In this document: in pieces, positions 37,017 to 47,136 of the stretch
How the letters are laid out: each line of letters starts with the position of its first letter
How positions within the stretch are numbered: position 1 is the first letter of the stretch
Assembly: GCA_030710605.1 (NCBI GenBank)
Contig: CP092884.1
Span: forward strand, 24,657,483-24,721,482
DNA from: Cordylochernes scorpioides
Taxonomy: Eukaryota; Arthropoda; Arachnida; Pseudoscorpiones; Chernetidae
Length of the DNA stretch: 64,000 nucleotides
Direction of reading: 5' to 3'
The notes under the pieces: model-generated
The model's input: only the letters and a program-made list of their open reading frames with translations
Told to the model about the DNA's origin: nothing
Databases searched by the model: none
Made by a program: the position numbers and the translations under genes

Positions 37017-37282
37017 CAAGGTTGTCCCAAAAGTTCGTAAACATATTATGATTATGATTTATATTTTGCAAGTGTTTACGAACTTGTAATTCTGAAACTT
37101 GGCCCACCTATTGATTGGCCACCCTTGATATAGAACATCAGAGATTAAATTATTCTTCTATAAGAATTCTGTTAGAATTTTATCAAGGTTACCAATATTA
37201 ACATGGTTGTCCCAAAAGTTCGTAAACACTTGCAAAATATAAATCATAATATGTTTACGAACTTTTGGAACGACCGTATAAC
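37017..37282. mobile_element. Two mariner-type MITEs
   Basis: Two palindromic units of about 75 bp (37020-37092 and 37206-37279) begin GGTTGTCCCAAAAGTTCGTA and end in the inverted motif. Their centres are inverse to one another. A decayed relative is at 23910-23950. Confidence 0.65.
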
Positions 37283-37559
37283 ATATTAGCAGAATTTTAG
37301 ACAACAGTTTTCAATAAATCCATCAACAACAAAAAAAATATTACCAAGCTCTCTCAAATCTAAAAGACATTAATGACATACATATTACCGAGAAATTTTC
37401 CTGACATTCACAAATTCCAAAGAAAACACTCAAATAAGGAAGAAGCGAAAGAATAAAATTTCATACCAGGAAACAGCAGACATAACAAGCTACTAACAGA
37501 AGAATTCATTACAACACAAACAGGAATATACAATACATGTTTATACGTACTAAACATCC

Positions 37560-37700
37560 CACTTCTAGGAATAAGGCCTTTTTATGAACGATAGTAAAAA
37601 GAAAACAACCAAAACAACGTGACTATAGACCAATCAGGCTGTTGACGGTCTGCGAAAATTTCTAGAAACCTTGAGATACCCAGAAGACTAAAACGAATCC
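37560..37700 (+). pseudogene. Possible decayed non-LTR RT fragment
   Basis: A frame reads a DYRPIRLL block, like the first conserved RT motif of non-LTR elements, among stops. Too short to classify. Confidence 0.35.
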
Positions 37701-38189
37701 TGAATGACATCTGTCCATTAAAGAAATAAAAAGAAGATGGGTGATGATACAGGTATAAACGGTTTCTAAAAAAAATGTTTAATAAAAATAATAGAATAGC
37801 AACTTATATGCACCGTAAATTTAACCCAATTAAAAGGTCTTTAACAATAATGAGCAGCATTGATACCCACAATGGTCAATCAAAAAAACATCTGGCCGAA
37901 ATTTGGACAGCTTACACTTATCTCGCCCGCTCAAGTCTATCTGGGGACTTTTCCATCTGAAGAAGGTTTAGTGGGGGTTCTGGTAAGGAAAGCAAGTCAA
38001 GAGGTGAATCCCAGATATGTACAGATTATAGATACTATAGTGAGCAGATGGTTAAAGAAAGGTTATGAGAGTATAAAGTGAACGTTAGAGTTATAATAGT
38101 TACAAGTTCATGGGGAAATGCCAGGGAAATGGTGAGAGGAGGATTTACACAATAGTCAATCGAGGTCTTTATATATATATATATATTGT

Positions 38190-38365
38190 AGCAAAGTATT
38201 TTTTATTTTATTAACAGATTATCATTTTGATATTCATATTTTGCTACTATGTAGACTTCCATCATTAATTATCTTATATTTTATCATTTATAGTTTGTTC
38301 TTGCCTTAAATAAATTGCTGTGTCATCCTGAAGTTTGTCTTTCCTAATTTTCAACGTGGCAATAT
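38190..38365 (-). repeat. Reverse copy of the 24-kb dispersed repeat
   Basis: Reverse complement of 24038-24212, with the shared block CTGTGTCATCCTGAAG. A TA tract lies just before it. Confidence 0.75.
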
Positions 38366-38942
38366 ATATAGTTCTTTTACTTATTTCCTAAAAAAGAAGT
38401 AACTGTAAAGTAATTTCCTATATTAAAAATAATAAAAATATTAATTAGAAATTTTGCCAAAAAATATTTCTCTTTCGTAAAAAAATATATATAACAAATC
38501 ATAATAGAAAACTAATACGTTTTAATATAATCAATACTAATACGTTTTAATATAATAAAAACTAGCCTATTTTGTAAAAAAATCAAGTAAAAAATATATA
38601 TTAAAATTAAAGAACAGAATTGTTAAATATTAAATTTAGCTCAATCCCATTTTATATTTAAATTTAATCATAGATTATATATATATCTTCCATTATTTGA
38701 TTCCAGTTAAATTTTTTTTTTCAAATTCCGAGTGCTTTTTATTAATTAATTAACTTTTGGTATTAATTTTTAATGCTTCTCTACGAATGATTAAAAGTAA
38801 ATATATATAGAGCGAGCTTCTTTTTTTTTTTCACTGAATATAAGAATGCCCTCTAGCGGTGGCGCTGTTATTAAAGTCTTTCTTTGATTCTGTTTCTTCA
38901 GGTTGTTAGCTTTGAAGTTTGTTCTTTATTTTTAAAGAAATT

Positions 38943-39137
38943 ATGATTGTCCAGGGGTTTGTTCTGCTTTTTGTCCTTTCCGCTGTCAATGCCCGTATGC
39001 TTGGTGGTTGGAGAGAGACCTCTGTAGACAATCCATCTGTTATCAGACTAGCTGAATATGCCAGAAAATACATAAGTGCTGCATTTCAATTTCCCAATCA
39101 TCTGAAGACTTCTAAAATTATCAATGCTGAGAGACAA
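38943..39137 (+). CDS. Type-2 cystatin, exon 1 (host gene)
   Basis: Secreted cysteine-protease inhibitor of the cathepsin type; the only convincing host gene here. The ATG opens 65 codons ending at a consensus donor (CAA|GTAAGT), phase 0. Residues 1-17 are a signal peptide with a hydrophobic core and cleavage after AVNA. The mature start has the conserved N-terminal Gly (LGGW), then a long amphipathic helix region (about 38-52). The last residue is Gln: in vertebrate type-2 cystatin genes exon 1 also ends at the Gln of the QxVxG inhibitory loop, so the split is conserved. Later exons, with VxG and the disulphide half, were not found to the right. A TATATATAG run about 140 bp upstream could be a TATA box. 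Confidence 0.8.
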
Positions 39138-39196
39138 GTAAGTTTTGTTTGTTTAAATATACATTAGAAAGATAGAATCGTCTGAATTTGTTTTTA

Positions 39197-39500
39197 TTAT
39201 CCATAGTACACGTGGTACAGGCCATGATAATCATGGTGGGTAGAAGTTAGCGACTGCTTTTACTGTAAGTGCACCACATATCTACATATGTGAAAAGCAG
39301 TTCGACTTTTTGCACTTACATATATGTCAGAGCTCCCCGTTTGGTTACTTGCACTCTCTGGTAAGGATGGACTTTTGCAAAAATCGGGAGCCATTGGGAG
39401 CATTTTTTTTTTTTTTTTAGAAAAAAAAGTGTCCAATGCGGGATTCGATCCCGGGTCGTAAGGTCGAAAGCCAACGGTTTAGACCAGCCCCCTAGTGAAA
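39197..39500 (-). mobile_element. tRNA-derived SINE, minus strand
   Basis: Reverse-orientation relative of the SINE at 21914. On the minus strand a B-box-like GGGATCGAATCCC lies in the head; the body shares the CAGTTCGACTT block. It lies in the putative cystatin intron 1. Confidence 0.7.
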
Positions 39501-39577
39501 TATTTTTTGTTTACTACATAAAATGATTAAACTTTTTTATAACGAATGGGTGTTTCTTTTTTAAATGAAGTCCTGAA

Positions 39578-39815
39578 TAAGTCGGTGGACGAGTAGGTAA
39601 AACCCTCGATTCTCGACAGTCATGAACCGGGATCGAATCCCGTATTGTACACTTTTTAAGAAGTCGGTGTACGAGTGGGTAAAACCCTCGATTCCCGACA
39701 GCCATGAACTGGGATCGAATTCCGTATTGTACACTTTTTTAAAGAAGTCGGTGGACGAGTGGGTAACACCCTCGATTCCCAACAGCCATGAACAGGGATT
39801 GAATCCCGCGTTAAC
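39578..39815 (+). repeat. Three tandem tRNA-like units of 82-84 bp
   Basis: Each unit has GTGGACGAGTGGGTAA, close to an A box, and GGGATCGAATCCCG, close to a B box, about 45 bp apart, then GTATTGTACAC and a T run that could stop RNA polymerase III. They look like repeated SINE heads rather than real tRNA genes, as no cloverleaf anticodon arm is evident. Confidence 0.6.
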
Positions 39816-40086
39816 ATTTTGCTTAATATGTGAATAAACTTCACATATTATTCATTGTAGCAAATATCATAAACTAGATTTCTCTTTTTGAGCGGTACCT
39901 AATAAATTTATTCTGGAACAATGAAGTCGTGTTGAATTATAGCGGGTTGGAAAAATAAGAATATTCCTATTGGGATTATGAAAACGGTTGGATTTTAGTA
40001 ATCAGTTGAAATATAATCAAATAAATAAATATGTGAAAAATTTATTTTCAAAAAATATTTTTAAAAAGTCAGGTGTTCGTATTAAA

Positions 40087-40372
40087 ATCAAAAAAGGCAT
40101 ATTCTGACCACGAGCACATGTGCTTCTTAGATGGCAGAGCGCCATCTAGTGGAACAGATATCAACTAAACATTGATTTAGCCTGTTCCTAGATATTTAGC
40201 CAACCCATTTTCTTGCTAAATCAAGAAAAGTCAAACATGATTTTTCAAGGGTTGACCAAATATCAAGGAACAGGTTAAATCAACGTTTAGTTGATTTCTG
40301 TTCCACTAGATGGCGCTCTGCCATCTAAAAAGCTCATGTGCCTTTTTGCTCAGGATATGCCTTTTTTGATTT
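40087..40372. repeat. Fold-back of the hammerhead family, ribozyme lost
   Basis: Arms hold GATGGCAGAGCGCCATCTAG and its partner and end in AAAAAAGGCATAT and its complement. The central part keeps only the AATCAAGAAAAG block that precedes the ribozyme in family members at 55 kb. Confidence 0.75.
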
Positions 40373-40691
40373 TAATATAAATAAACATATATATATATAT
40401 ATAAATATATGTGTGTGTGATAATATATATAAATATGCTAAATATTTGACGCTTAACTGCCGAAGCTTTTACGTGAACCTTGTTATACCCTTTAAGTTTC
40501 ATTATGTATATATTATATAATCTAAAATGCAATTATTTTATTTTTTAAAAACATATATTTTATTTTCATTCATTGACTGTTCTACATTTTTTGACCATAG
40601 ATTTAGAATATACCACTTTGAATATTTGTTGTAAATATGTATAGTTAATCTACCAAGCTTACATTTCTTGTTTTTTCAATAATATTCATAT

Positions 40692-40764
40692 AATCAAATT
40701 AAGTAAAACATGAAGGAAAAAGAAACTCATCTTCCTTCATGTTTTACTTTATTTGATTATCTAA
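40692..40764. repeat. Small hairpin
   Basis: AAGTAAAACATGAAGGAA and its exact inverse form a 20-bp stem with a short loop. Function unknown. Confidence 0.6.
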
Positions 40765-40801
40765 ACAGGAAGAGTTTTATCGCTTATTGATATTCATATA
40801 C

Positions 40802-41824
40802 TTATTTCGTATTTCTATATACATTTTTTTCATCAACTAGCTGTCTATTAGACCGTTTACCCCGATAATATAGATTTCGAGCATACTTAAAATGATTTTT
40901 AAAAAGTTCCAGTTCATCCGTCCACCAATTAAATATATTATTATTTAAATATTTTGGTTTTACTCGTAGAGATGCATATGCAGCTTCAATTAATATGCCA
41001 GTTATGAGAGAAACTACACAGTTTATATCGTTTATATTTACTATTTTACCTAATTTCATCGTTGCCTAATTTATCCTAGACACCTTGATTGCCTGCTCAT
41101 ATTTTTGCCAATTGGCTCTTTTTTCATGAAAATACCATGTAGAATTATTTTAATGTAATAAACTTTCTGTTTCCAGACTAATGTCGAATGAGATTACGTG
41201 ATGCTCTGTAATTAGCGAAATATTTAACGTTTTCCATCCATTAATAAGTACATGAGCATGACTATTAGTAATAGTAAGATCTATTATACTTAATCCTAGA
41301 CATGTTTTGTTTCGATTGTTATGTATGAGCATATTGTGAAAATCAATTATAGGTTGAAGTCTTCTACCGTTTTGATTAATAATATTATCAAACCACATCT
41401 GACTTCGAGCGTTAAAATCTCCAGCTAAAAGCAATGGATTCGTGTTAAAAATTTTAATTAATTTATAAAGGAATTGAACATGACAGGTATCCATTTTATT
41501 AGGGTGTATATAAATATTTGAAAGAATAATTTTCCGTTTAGTAGTTTGTACTGATATAGTGGTTGCAAATAAATTTGAAAACTCTGTAATTAATTTACAT
41601 GATAAGAAAGGGTTTGTAACGATTGTTGCGGTATATATTGGAACTCCCGGTATATTTGCATAATATATTTTTGAACGCTTATTAAAGATTACTTCATTAT
41701 TTATACTATATGGTTCTTGAACTATATTCATATCATATTTTTCCTTAGAAATAAATTCCCTTATTTCATTATTAACCAAATTGCTTTTCCGCGTGTTTTG
41801 TTGTAGAATTTTTAATTTGAACAT
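40802..41824 (-). pseudogene. Non-LTR retrotransposon ORF2 start with AP-type endonuclease
   Basis: The first 224 codons form an exonuclease/endonuclease/phosphatase domain: QQNTRKS near 9-15, VQEPY near 35, GDFNARSQMW near 138 and SIIDLTITN near 178. The usual SDH near the end reads EHH, so the last catalytic motif is altered. A TAA then ends it, but the same frame resumes with the RANW linker, a TAG, and a WW...EL segment that precedes RT in these proteins. It stops before the RT. It could be the front half of an element like the one at 34277; that is unproven. Confidence 0.75.
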
Positions 41825-41851
41825 TAACCAAAAAACAAGAATAAATCTATT

Positions 41852-42418
41852 CTAATCCAAAGTAACAATATCATGATCTAAATCTACATAACATGTTCTT
41901 TGTATCTCATATTTCATTTGTTTAAGGACCACAGGACATAATTTGTCATTAGAACGATGATTATTGCTATTTCTATATTTAGGATGTGTAGAGCAATTTA
42001 TGCACTTCGGTAAGGATTGACAGTTAACATGTTGGTCATTGTCTCCGCAATTTTTACATTTTATGATGGTACATGAATTTTTACTATGACCATAATTAAA
42101 ACAGTTTTGACATTGACGTACAAGCACCTTATCCTTCATACATGTAACCTGTATGTCTGTATATATACGTTGTAATTTCTTCATAATTTGGTATGTTGCC
42201 GGGGAAATGCGGAGAACAACATCCTGTACGTCAGTATTTGATCTCATAGCGAACAGAACCTTTATCTTCTTCTCTCGACCTTCTAACTCTGGGTTCATAT
42301 TGCATAAAAGCGAAGGGAATTCCTTAATATCTGTAAATTTAGTAATTGACTTAAGAACAATTGTAGGATCTAGTGGTTTTGGTGCATAAATTAATGCTTT
42401 TTGATTTACTTCATCAAT
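41852..42418 (-). pseudogene. Non-LTR retrotransposon ORF1, C-terminal part with zinc knuckles
   Basis: Gag-like RNA-binding protein. The frame is open from about 42418, beyond the ATG at 42298, so the N-terminus is missing. It has a short RRM-like region, then CQNCFNYGHSKNSC (a standard CCHC knuckle) and two further Cys-His groups of altered spacing. It lies 27 bp upstream of the endonuclease ORF, the expected order for a Jockey/I-type element. Confidence 0.7.
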
Positions 42419-42629
42419 CTTTCAATCAATGTATTCAAATTTTCACCTGAATCAACTTAAGTATCACGCCAGATTTTGATATCATACTTGAAAGGTAAAT
42501 AATTTATTTACTATTTTCACGACTGTACCTTCAATTCTCCATCTTTTTCAACAACAAAACAAAATTATTCATAACATATATATATAATTCTATTTTGAAA
42601 ATAGAGCAATCCATAAATAAATCTTTAAT

Positions 42630-42846
42630 TAAAAAGGCATATATTGGATCAAAATATCATTTATTTTACCAATATTTCAGTTGGCTGAACGCCAGCCTTT
42701 TTCAAGGTAATATAACATATCAATCTGTTGTTTGTTGTTGACACACATTATTATGTTATAATACCTTGAAAAAGATTGGCGTTCAGCCGACTGAAATATT
42801 GGTAAAATAAATGATATTTTGATCCAATATATACCTTTTTAATTAA
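42630..42846. repeat. Fold-back element
   Basis: Long near-perfect arms meet around a TTGTTTGTTGTTGACA centre; each arm carries TTCAGTTGGCTGAACGCC or its inverse. A one-armed relative is at 54828-54912. Confidence 0.8.
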
Positions 42847-43000
42847 ATATATAATTCTATATTCATTAATTTATTGAAATTATAAAAAAATAAGGTAACG
42901 TTGATATAACGCATTGACAAAGTACGAGGGGTGTCCCATAAGTCCGTGGCCCGACCATGAGAACGAAATATAGGAAACTAATAAATTTTACCATATATAC

Positions 43001-43353
43001 TGTTGGGAAAAGAATGTTATTTTTCTTATAGATTTATATATATTTTTAAATATATGTAAATTTAATCCATTATAAGAAACATATTTGCCATATGTAAATA
43101 TTTATATGTATATATATTCGTGACAAAAAAAAAGTAGTTGACTGGTTAGAGTCGTGTGGTTTCTCGGCCCGCTCTCGAGAGGTCTACGCCTTGGTTGATA
43201 CCTGCCTTAGACACTTCCGCGGATATGACTTCTTGGGAATCGCTCTTCTCTACCCTTGAGATTCCACGGATTTTTTCCTCCCCGGGACCAGAATAAGAGA
43301 CTTCGGGCGTCTGGGCAAAATAGAGCCTGGGCGCTGCGCCGCTGAACGCGACA
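43001..43353 (+). repeat. 5' LTR of BEL
   Basis: Starts TGTTGGGAAAAG and ends GAACGCGACA. Matches the LTR at 48645-48998. Confidence 0.92.
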
Positions 43354-43355
43354 TT

Positions 43356-43373
43356 TGGCATCCCAGCCGGGAC
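43356..43373 (+). other. Primer-binding site of BEL
   Basis: TGGCATCCCAGCCGGGAC begins two bases after the LTR, with the TGG expected opposite a tRNA CCA end. I could not match it to a named tRNA. Confidence 0.55.
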
Positions 43374-43420
43374 GCGAGGAGAAAGCCGTGCCTATATTTG
43401 GAACCCTTTTGGATCAGAAG

Positions 43421-43711
43421 ATGGAGAGAGAAGAAGCGCTAGAGAGACTCAAGAAGAAGAGAACCATACTCCGCACGTCTTTATCCAAGTACGGGAAAAG
43501 AATAGAGGAATATGACGTGCACAAGGAGTGTGACCACGAGGAACTGCTGGGGCAGCTTTCGGATGTCTACGAAGAACTGAGGCGGGTAGACGAAGAAATC
43601 GGTAAGCTGATTGACATCAAAGATCTAGAGAAAGATCTAAAGATGGTAGAGGAATACCGGGAAAAGGCCGTGGCGTGGAAATATTCGTTAAGAAAAGAAG
43701 TCTGGTGGTAG
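43421..43711 (+). pseudogene. BEL gag, N-terminal coiled part
   Basis: From the first ATG after the primer-binding site, about 96 codons, rich in Glu, Lys and Arg and strongly helical: the usual N-terminal segment of BEL gag. It ends at a stop just after an EYREKAVAWKY block; the polyprotein continues in the -1 frame from about 43675, so an indel of one base class has split gag. A programmed shift is possible, but no canonical slippery site is seen in the overlap. Confidence 0.7.
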
Positions 43712-46700
43712 CGGAAGGAATGCAGAGGGAAACTGCAACTGCCACGAAGAAGGAATATCCAGGAGAAATCGGTCGACCGACTCTAACTGGGATGGTTAAG
43801 TTACCCAAATTGACAATGGAAAGATTCTACGGGGAAATTAGCCAGTGGTTAAATTTTTGGAATGCCTTCGATTCATCAATCAATAGGAATGAACACTTGA
43901 CCAAGATAGATAAATTTAACTATCTTAAAGCCTACTTGGGTGGAACGGCGGCCCAAACTGTGGAAGGATTTTGCCTATCTGAGGAAAATTACGATAAGGC
44001 CGTTGAATTGTTGAAGAAACGCTTCGGAAAAGGGGAAAGGTTGATCGACGTGCATATGAACAACCTCTTGGCCTTGAAACCACTTAGAGTGACAAAGGAC
44101 GTGAGGGCTTTCAGAGAATTGTACGGCAGAATCCTGGTGCAGATTAGAAGTTTGGAGTCATTGGGTGTTGTCGTTGAAAGCTACGGTAATAAGTTATTAT
44201 TGTGCCCTTTACTCCTCAAGCTATTGCCATCAGACTTAAAGCTTGAATTACACCGGGAATTCACAGGAGCTTTTTCTCTTGGGGATTTGATTGAATTTTT
44301 GGAGAGACAGTTGATTGCATTAGAAAGCACGTTCGGTACGCGGGACGAAATAACAGCCGGCCAACCATCAAATGAGCACCCTCAGTCACAAAGCTCTATC
44401 GTGAAGTATCGAAGAAATGAGAGGAATCCCCTGCCCACGGCTGCTGGTTTTTTGAATGCCTCTGAAGCAGTGAATAAGAGGAAGAATTGCGCCTTTTGTG
44501 AAAGAGATCATGAAAGTACAAAGTGCGAATTCGCGGAAAATTTGACATTGGAAGATAAATTGGGAAAATTAAAGAAGAAAGGGGCTTGTTTCAGATGCCT
44601 GAAATATGGTCATTTGAGCAAATTCTGCAAAGTTAAGACAAATTGCACCAGCTGTGGGGAATTGAGACATTCAAGGATTATGTGCCCCAGGAAGAACCAG
44701 AATGCTACTCCAGCCCGAGGGATGATGAGGGATGAGACTTTGACCAATCTGACGACGCCTGTGGTGTTGTTGCCCACACTGAGAGTGACTATCAGAGGAA
44801 AGTGTAAAGAAAGAATGGGACGAATTTTGATTGATACGGGATCTCAGAGGTCCTATGTACTCCAGGACACGGCGGAAGAAATGGGATATGAATGTTCCAA
44901 AAAAGAGTCTCTTCGCCACTCTTTGTTTGGTGGATCGAACACAGAGTTGTACGAACATGGAGTTTATGATATCAGGTTGAGCAATTTAGACGGATCTTAT
45001 GGCTGTAATTTTGAAGCACTGAGCCAAGATGTTATCTGCGACAGCGTGCCCAGGGTCCATCAGGGTAAATGGATGCAAGATCTTAGTGCTCATGACATAG
45101 AATTAACTGATCTACACAGGGGACCTCTTGAGATTCTTATAGGAGCAGATATTGCTGGAAAATTACTAACCGGAGAGCATAGAAGACTTCCTTCTGGGCT
45201 TGTGGCGGTGCAAACGAGGTTGGGCTGGACTTTAATGGGAAAGATTCCGGCCACAGAAGAAGAAACTAGCGTTAGTGGACTTTGCACAACTTCACTGTTG
45301 ACTAGCGATTTGGAGAATTTATGGAGATTAGAGGCTATTGGTATTTCAGATGCTCGTCAAGACGACTCGATACAAAAAGAAACGGAAGAATATTTTGCAC
45401 GTACTATTTCACAGGATTGTGAGGGGCGTTACCAGGTTGCCCTTCCTTGGATTCGCGAAAGAGAACTACTCACGGACAATAGAGATGTTGCCGAAAAACG
45501 ATTAGCAAACGTGAGGAAACATCTTGTGAATACCGGAAATTTGGCAGAATATGAAGATATTCTCGAAAAGTGGCTAAGGAATAAAATAATAGAAAGGGTT
45601 ATAGACAATAAACGTGAAGGCGTGCACTATTTGTCACATCGACCAGTTTTTAAAGAGAATAGTCCAACCACCAAAGTAAGACCAGTTTTTGATGCTTCGG
45701 CGAAGAAGAAGGGAAAACTTTCACTGAATGATTGTCTAGAAAGAGGTCCGAATATGATAGAAACGATCCCAAGAATTTTGAATAAATTTAGGAAGAGCGA
45801 GATAGGAGTCTCCTCGGACATAGAGAAGGCCTTCCTCCAAATTGGGATTAGGGAGGAAGACAGAGATTATCTAAGATTCCTCTGGTATGACAAAGAGGGA
45901 AATGTGATGGTTTTACGTCATGCGAGAGTTGTCTTCGGAATCACGACGAGTCCATATCTCCTGCTTGCCACGCTGTTTCACCACTTGAACAAGGCTCCTG
46001 AACACTGGCAAGAAACAGCTGAATTATTGAGGGAGTCTTTATACATCGATAACTGTGTGGCTAGTTTCTCAAAAGTCACAGATATGGAAAAATTTGTGGA
46101 CGAAGCACAGAGATTGTTGGCTTCTGCTCATTTCAACTTGCGTGATTGGACAAGCAATGTTACCAGTATAATGTGTGATGGTCCTAGGTCTGATAGAGGA
46201 AGGTTGTTGGGCATGACATGGAATCAAGAAAAGGACACTTTGGCTTGTTCTTTGGAGAATTTGGAAATACAGGGGCCAATAAACAAAAGAAAGGTACTCT
46301 CCTTGGCAAGCCGTATTTTCGATCCGGTGGGCTTCACTTGTCCAGTGACCCTCGTTCCGAGACTTATCCTACAGGAAACGTGGCTGTTAAAATTGTCGTG
46401 GGATGAGCCTCTGCCTGAAAACTTGTCCTGCGAGTTTTTGAGGTGGCTGGCCAAATTGGAGTCTCTGAAATCCATTGCCATACCGAGATGGCTTTGCTAT
46501 AGAGAAGAACACCGGATTGGAACTACTCTTCATGTCTTTTGTGATGCGTCTAGGGCCTCCTACGCCACTTGTATTTTTTTACGCATCGAGAGCGAACAGG
46601 AAGTAACGTGTCAACTAGTACAGGCTCGGTCGAGAGTGGCTCCTTTGAAGGGGACTACCATTCCTCGTTTGGAGCTGTTGGCATGCTTGGTTGGGGCCCG

Positions 46701-47136
46701 CTTGGTGAACAACGTTGTGAGGGACCTAAAATTTGAAGACATGGAGCGATTTTATTGGACAGACTCCATGAATGCACTCCATTGGATCAAGGGAAAAGAT
46801 AACTGGGCGACTTTTGTAATGAATCGAGTTATGGAGATCCGATCTCTCAGTGAGACAGAGGATTGGTATCATGTACCAGGATGTTTGAATCCAGCGGATT
46901 TACCATCACGGGGGTGCTTAGCCGATTCTCTGGAGAGATCGAAGTGGTGGGAGGGCCCGAGTTGGTTGAGAAGACCAAGAAGAGATTGGCCCCATAGGGA
47001 AATATACCCTGACCCAGATATTGTGAACTCGGAAAAGAGAAAGATTGTTTTAACATCAACATGTATTGAAAGGGAAAAAGATCAGTATTACTATCGCTTT
47101 TCAAACTACTACAAGATATTGAGAGTAACTGCCTAG
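43675..47136 (+). CDS. BEL polyprotein: gag, protease, RT, RNase H
   Basis: A 1153-codon frame. Gag lies at about 35-240 (a LNFWNAFDSSI block, the DUF1759 type). Three Cys-His groups follow at about 272-340. The aspartic protease has DTGSQ at 387. RT runs about 640-830, with SDIEKAFLQI and a catalytic YIDN at 790-793; BEL/Pao elements often show YVDD or YVDN, so the final Asn need not be a defect. RNase H begins with CDAS near 957. The frame stops at a TAG in line with the integrase ORF. The protein would copy the RNA in virus-like particles. The first Met is internal to gag. Confidence 0.88.
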   Translation: MEIFVKKRSLVVAEGMQRETATATKKEYPGEIGRPTLTGMVKLPKLTMERFYGEISQWLNFWNAFDSSINRNEHLTKIDKFNYLKAYLGGTAAQTVEGFCLSEENYDKAVELLKKRFGKGERLIDVHMNNLLALKPLRVTKDVRAFRELYGRILVQIRSLESLGVVVESYGNKLLLCPLLLKLLPSDLKLELHREFTGAFSLGDLIEFLERQLIALESTFGTRDEITAGQPSNEHPQSQSSIVKYRRNERNPLPTAAGFLNASEAVNKRKNCAFCERDHESTKCEFAENLTLEDKLGKLKKKGACFRCLKYGHLSKFCKVKTNCTSCGELRHSRIMCPRKNQNATPARGMMRDETLTNLTTPVVLLPTLRVTIRGKCKERMGRILIDTGSQRSYVLQDTAEEMGYECSKKESLRHSLFGGSNTELYEHGVYDIRLSNLDGSYGCNFEALSQDVICDSVPRVHQGKWMQDLSAHDIELTDLHRGPLEILIGADIAGKLLTGEHRRLPSGLVAVQTRLGWTLMGKIPATEEETSVSGLCTTSLLTSDLENLWRLEAIGISDARQDDSIQKETEEYFARTISQDCEGRYQVALPWIRERELLTDNRDVAEKRLANVRKHLVNTGNLAEYEDILEKWLRNKIIERVIDNKREGVHYLSHRPVFKENSPTTKVRPVFDASAKKKGKLSLNDCLERGPNMIETIPRILNKFRKSEIGVSSDIEKAFLQIGIREEDRDYLRFLWYDKEGNVMVLRHARVVFGITTSPYLLLATLFHHLNKAPEHWQETAELLRESLYIDNCVASFSKVTDMEKFVDEAQRLLASAHFNLRDWTSNVTSIMCDGPRSDRGRLLGMTWNQEKDTLACSLENLEIQGPINKRKVLSLASRIFDPVGFTCPVTLVPRLILQETWLLKLSWDEPLPENLSCEFLRWLAKLESLKSIAIPRWLCYREEHRIGTTLHVFCDASRASYATCIFLRIESEQEVTCQLVQARSRVAPLKGTTIPRLELLACLVGARLVNNVVRDLKFEDMERFYWTDSMNALHWIKGKDNWATFVMNRVMEIRSLSETEDWYHVPGCLNPADLPSRGCLADSLERSKWWEGPSWLRRPRRDWPHREIYPDPDIVNSEKRKIVLTSTCIEREKDQYYYRFSNYYKILRVTA

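Noticed and set aside
39578..39815. Functional tRNA genes
   Set aside because: Box motifs are present but no full cloverleaf with an anticodon arm could be drawn; SINE-like heads are likelier.
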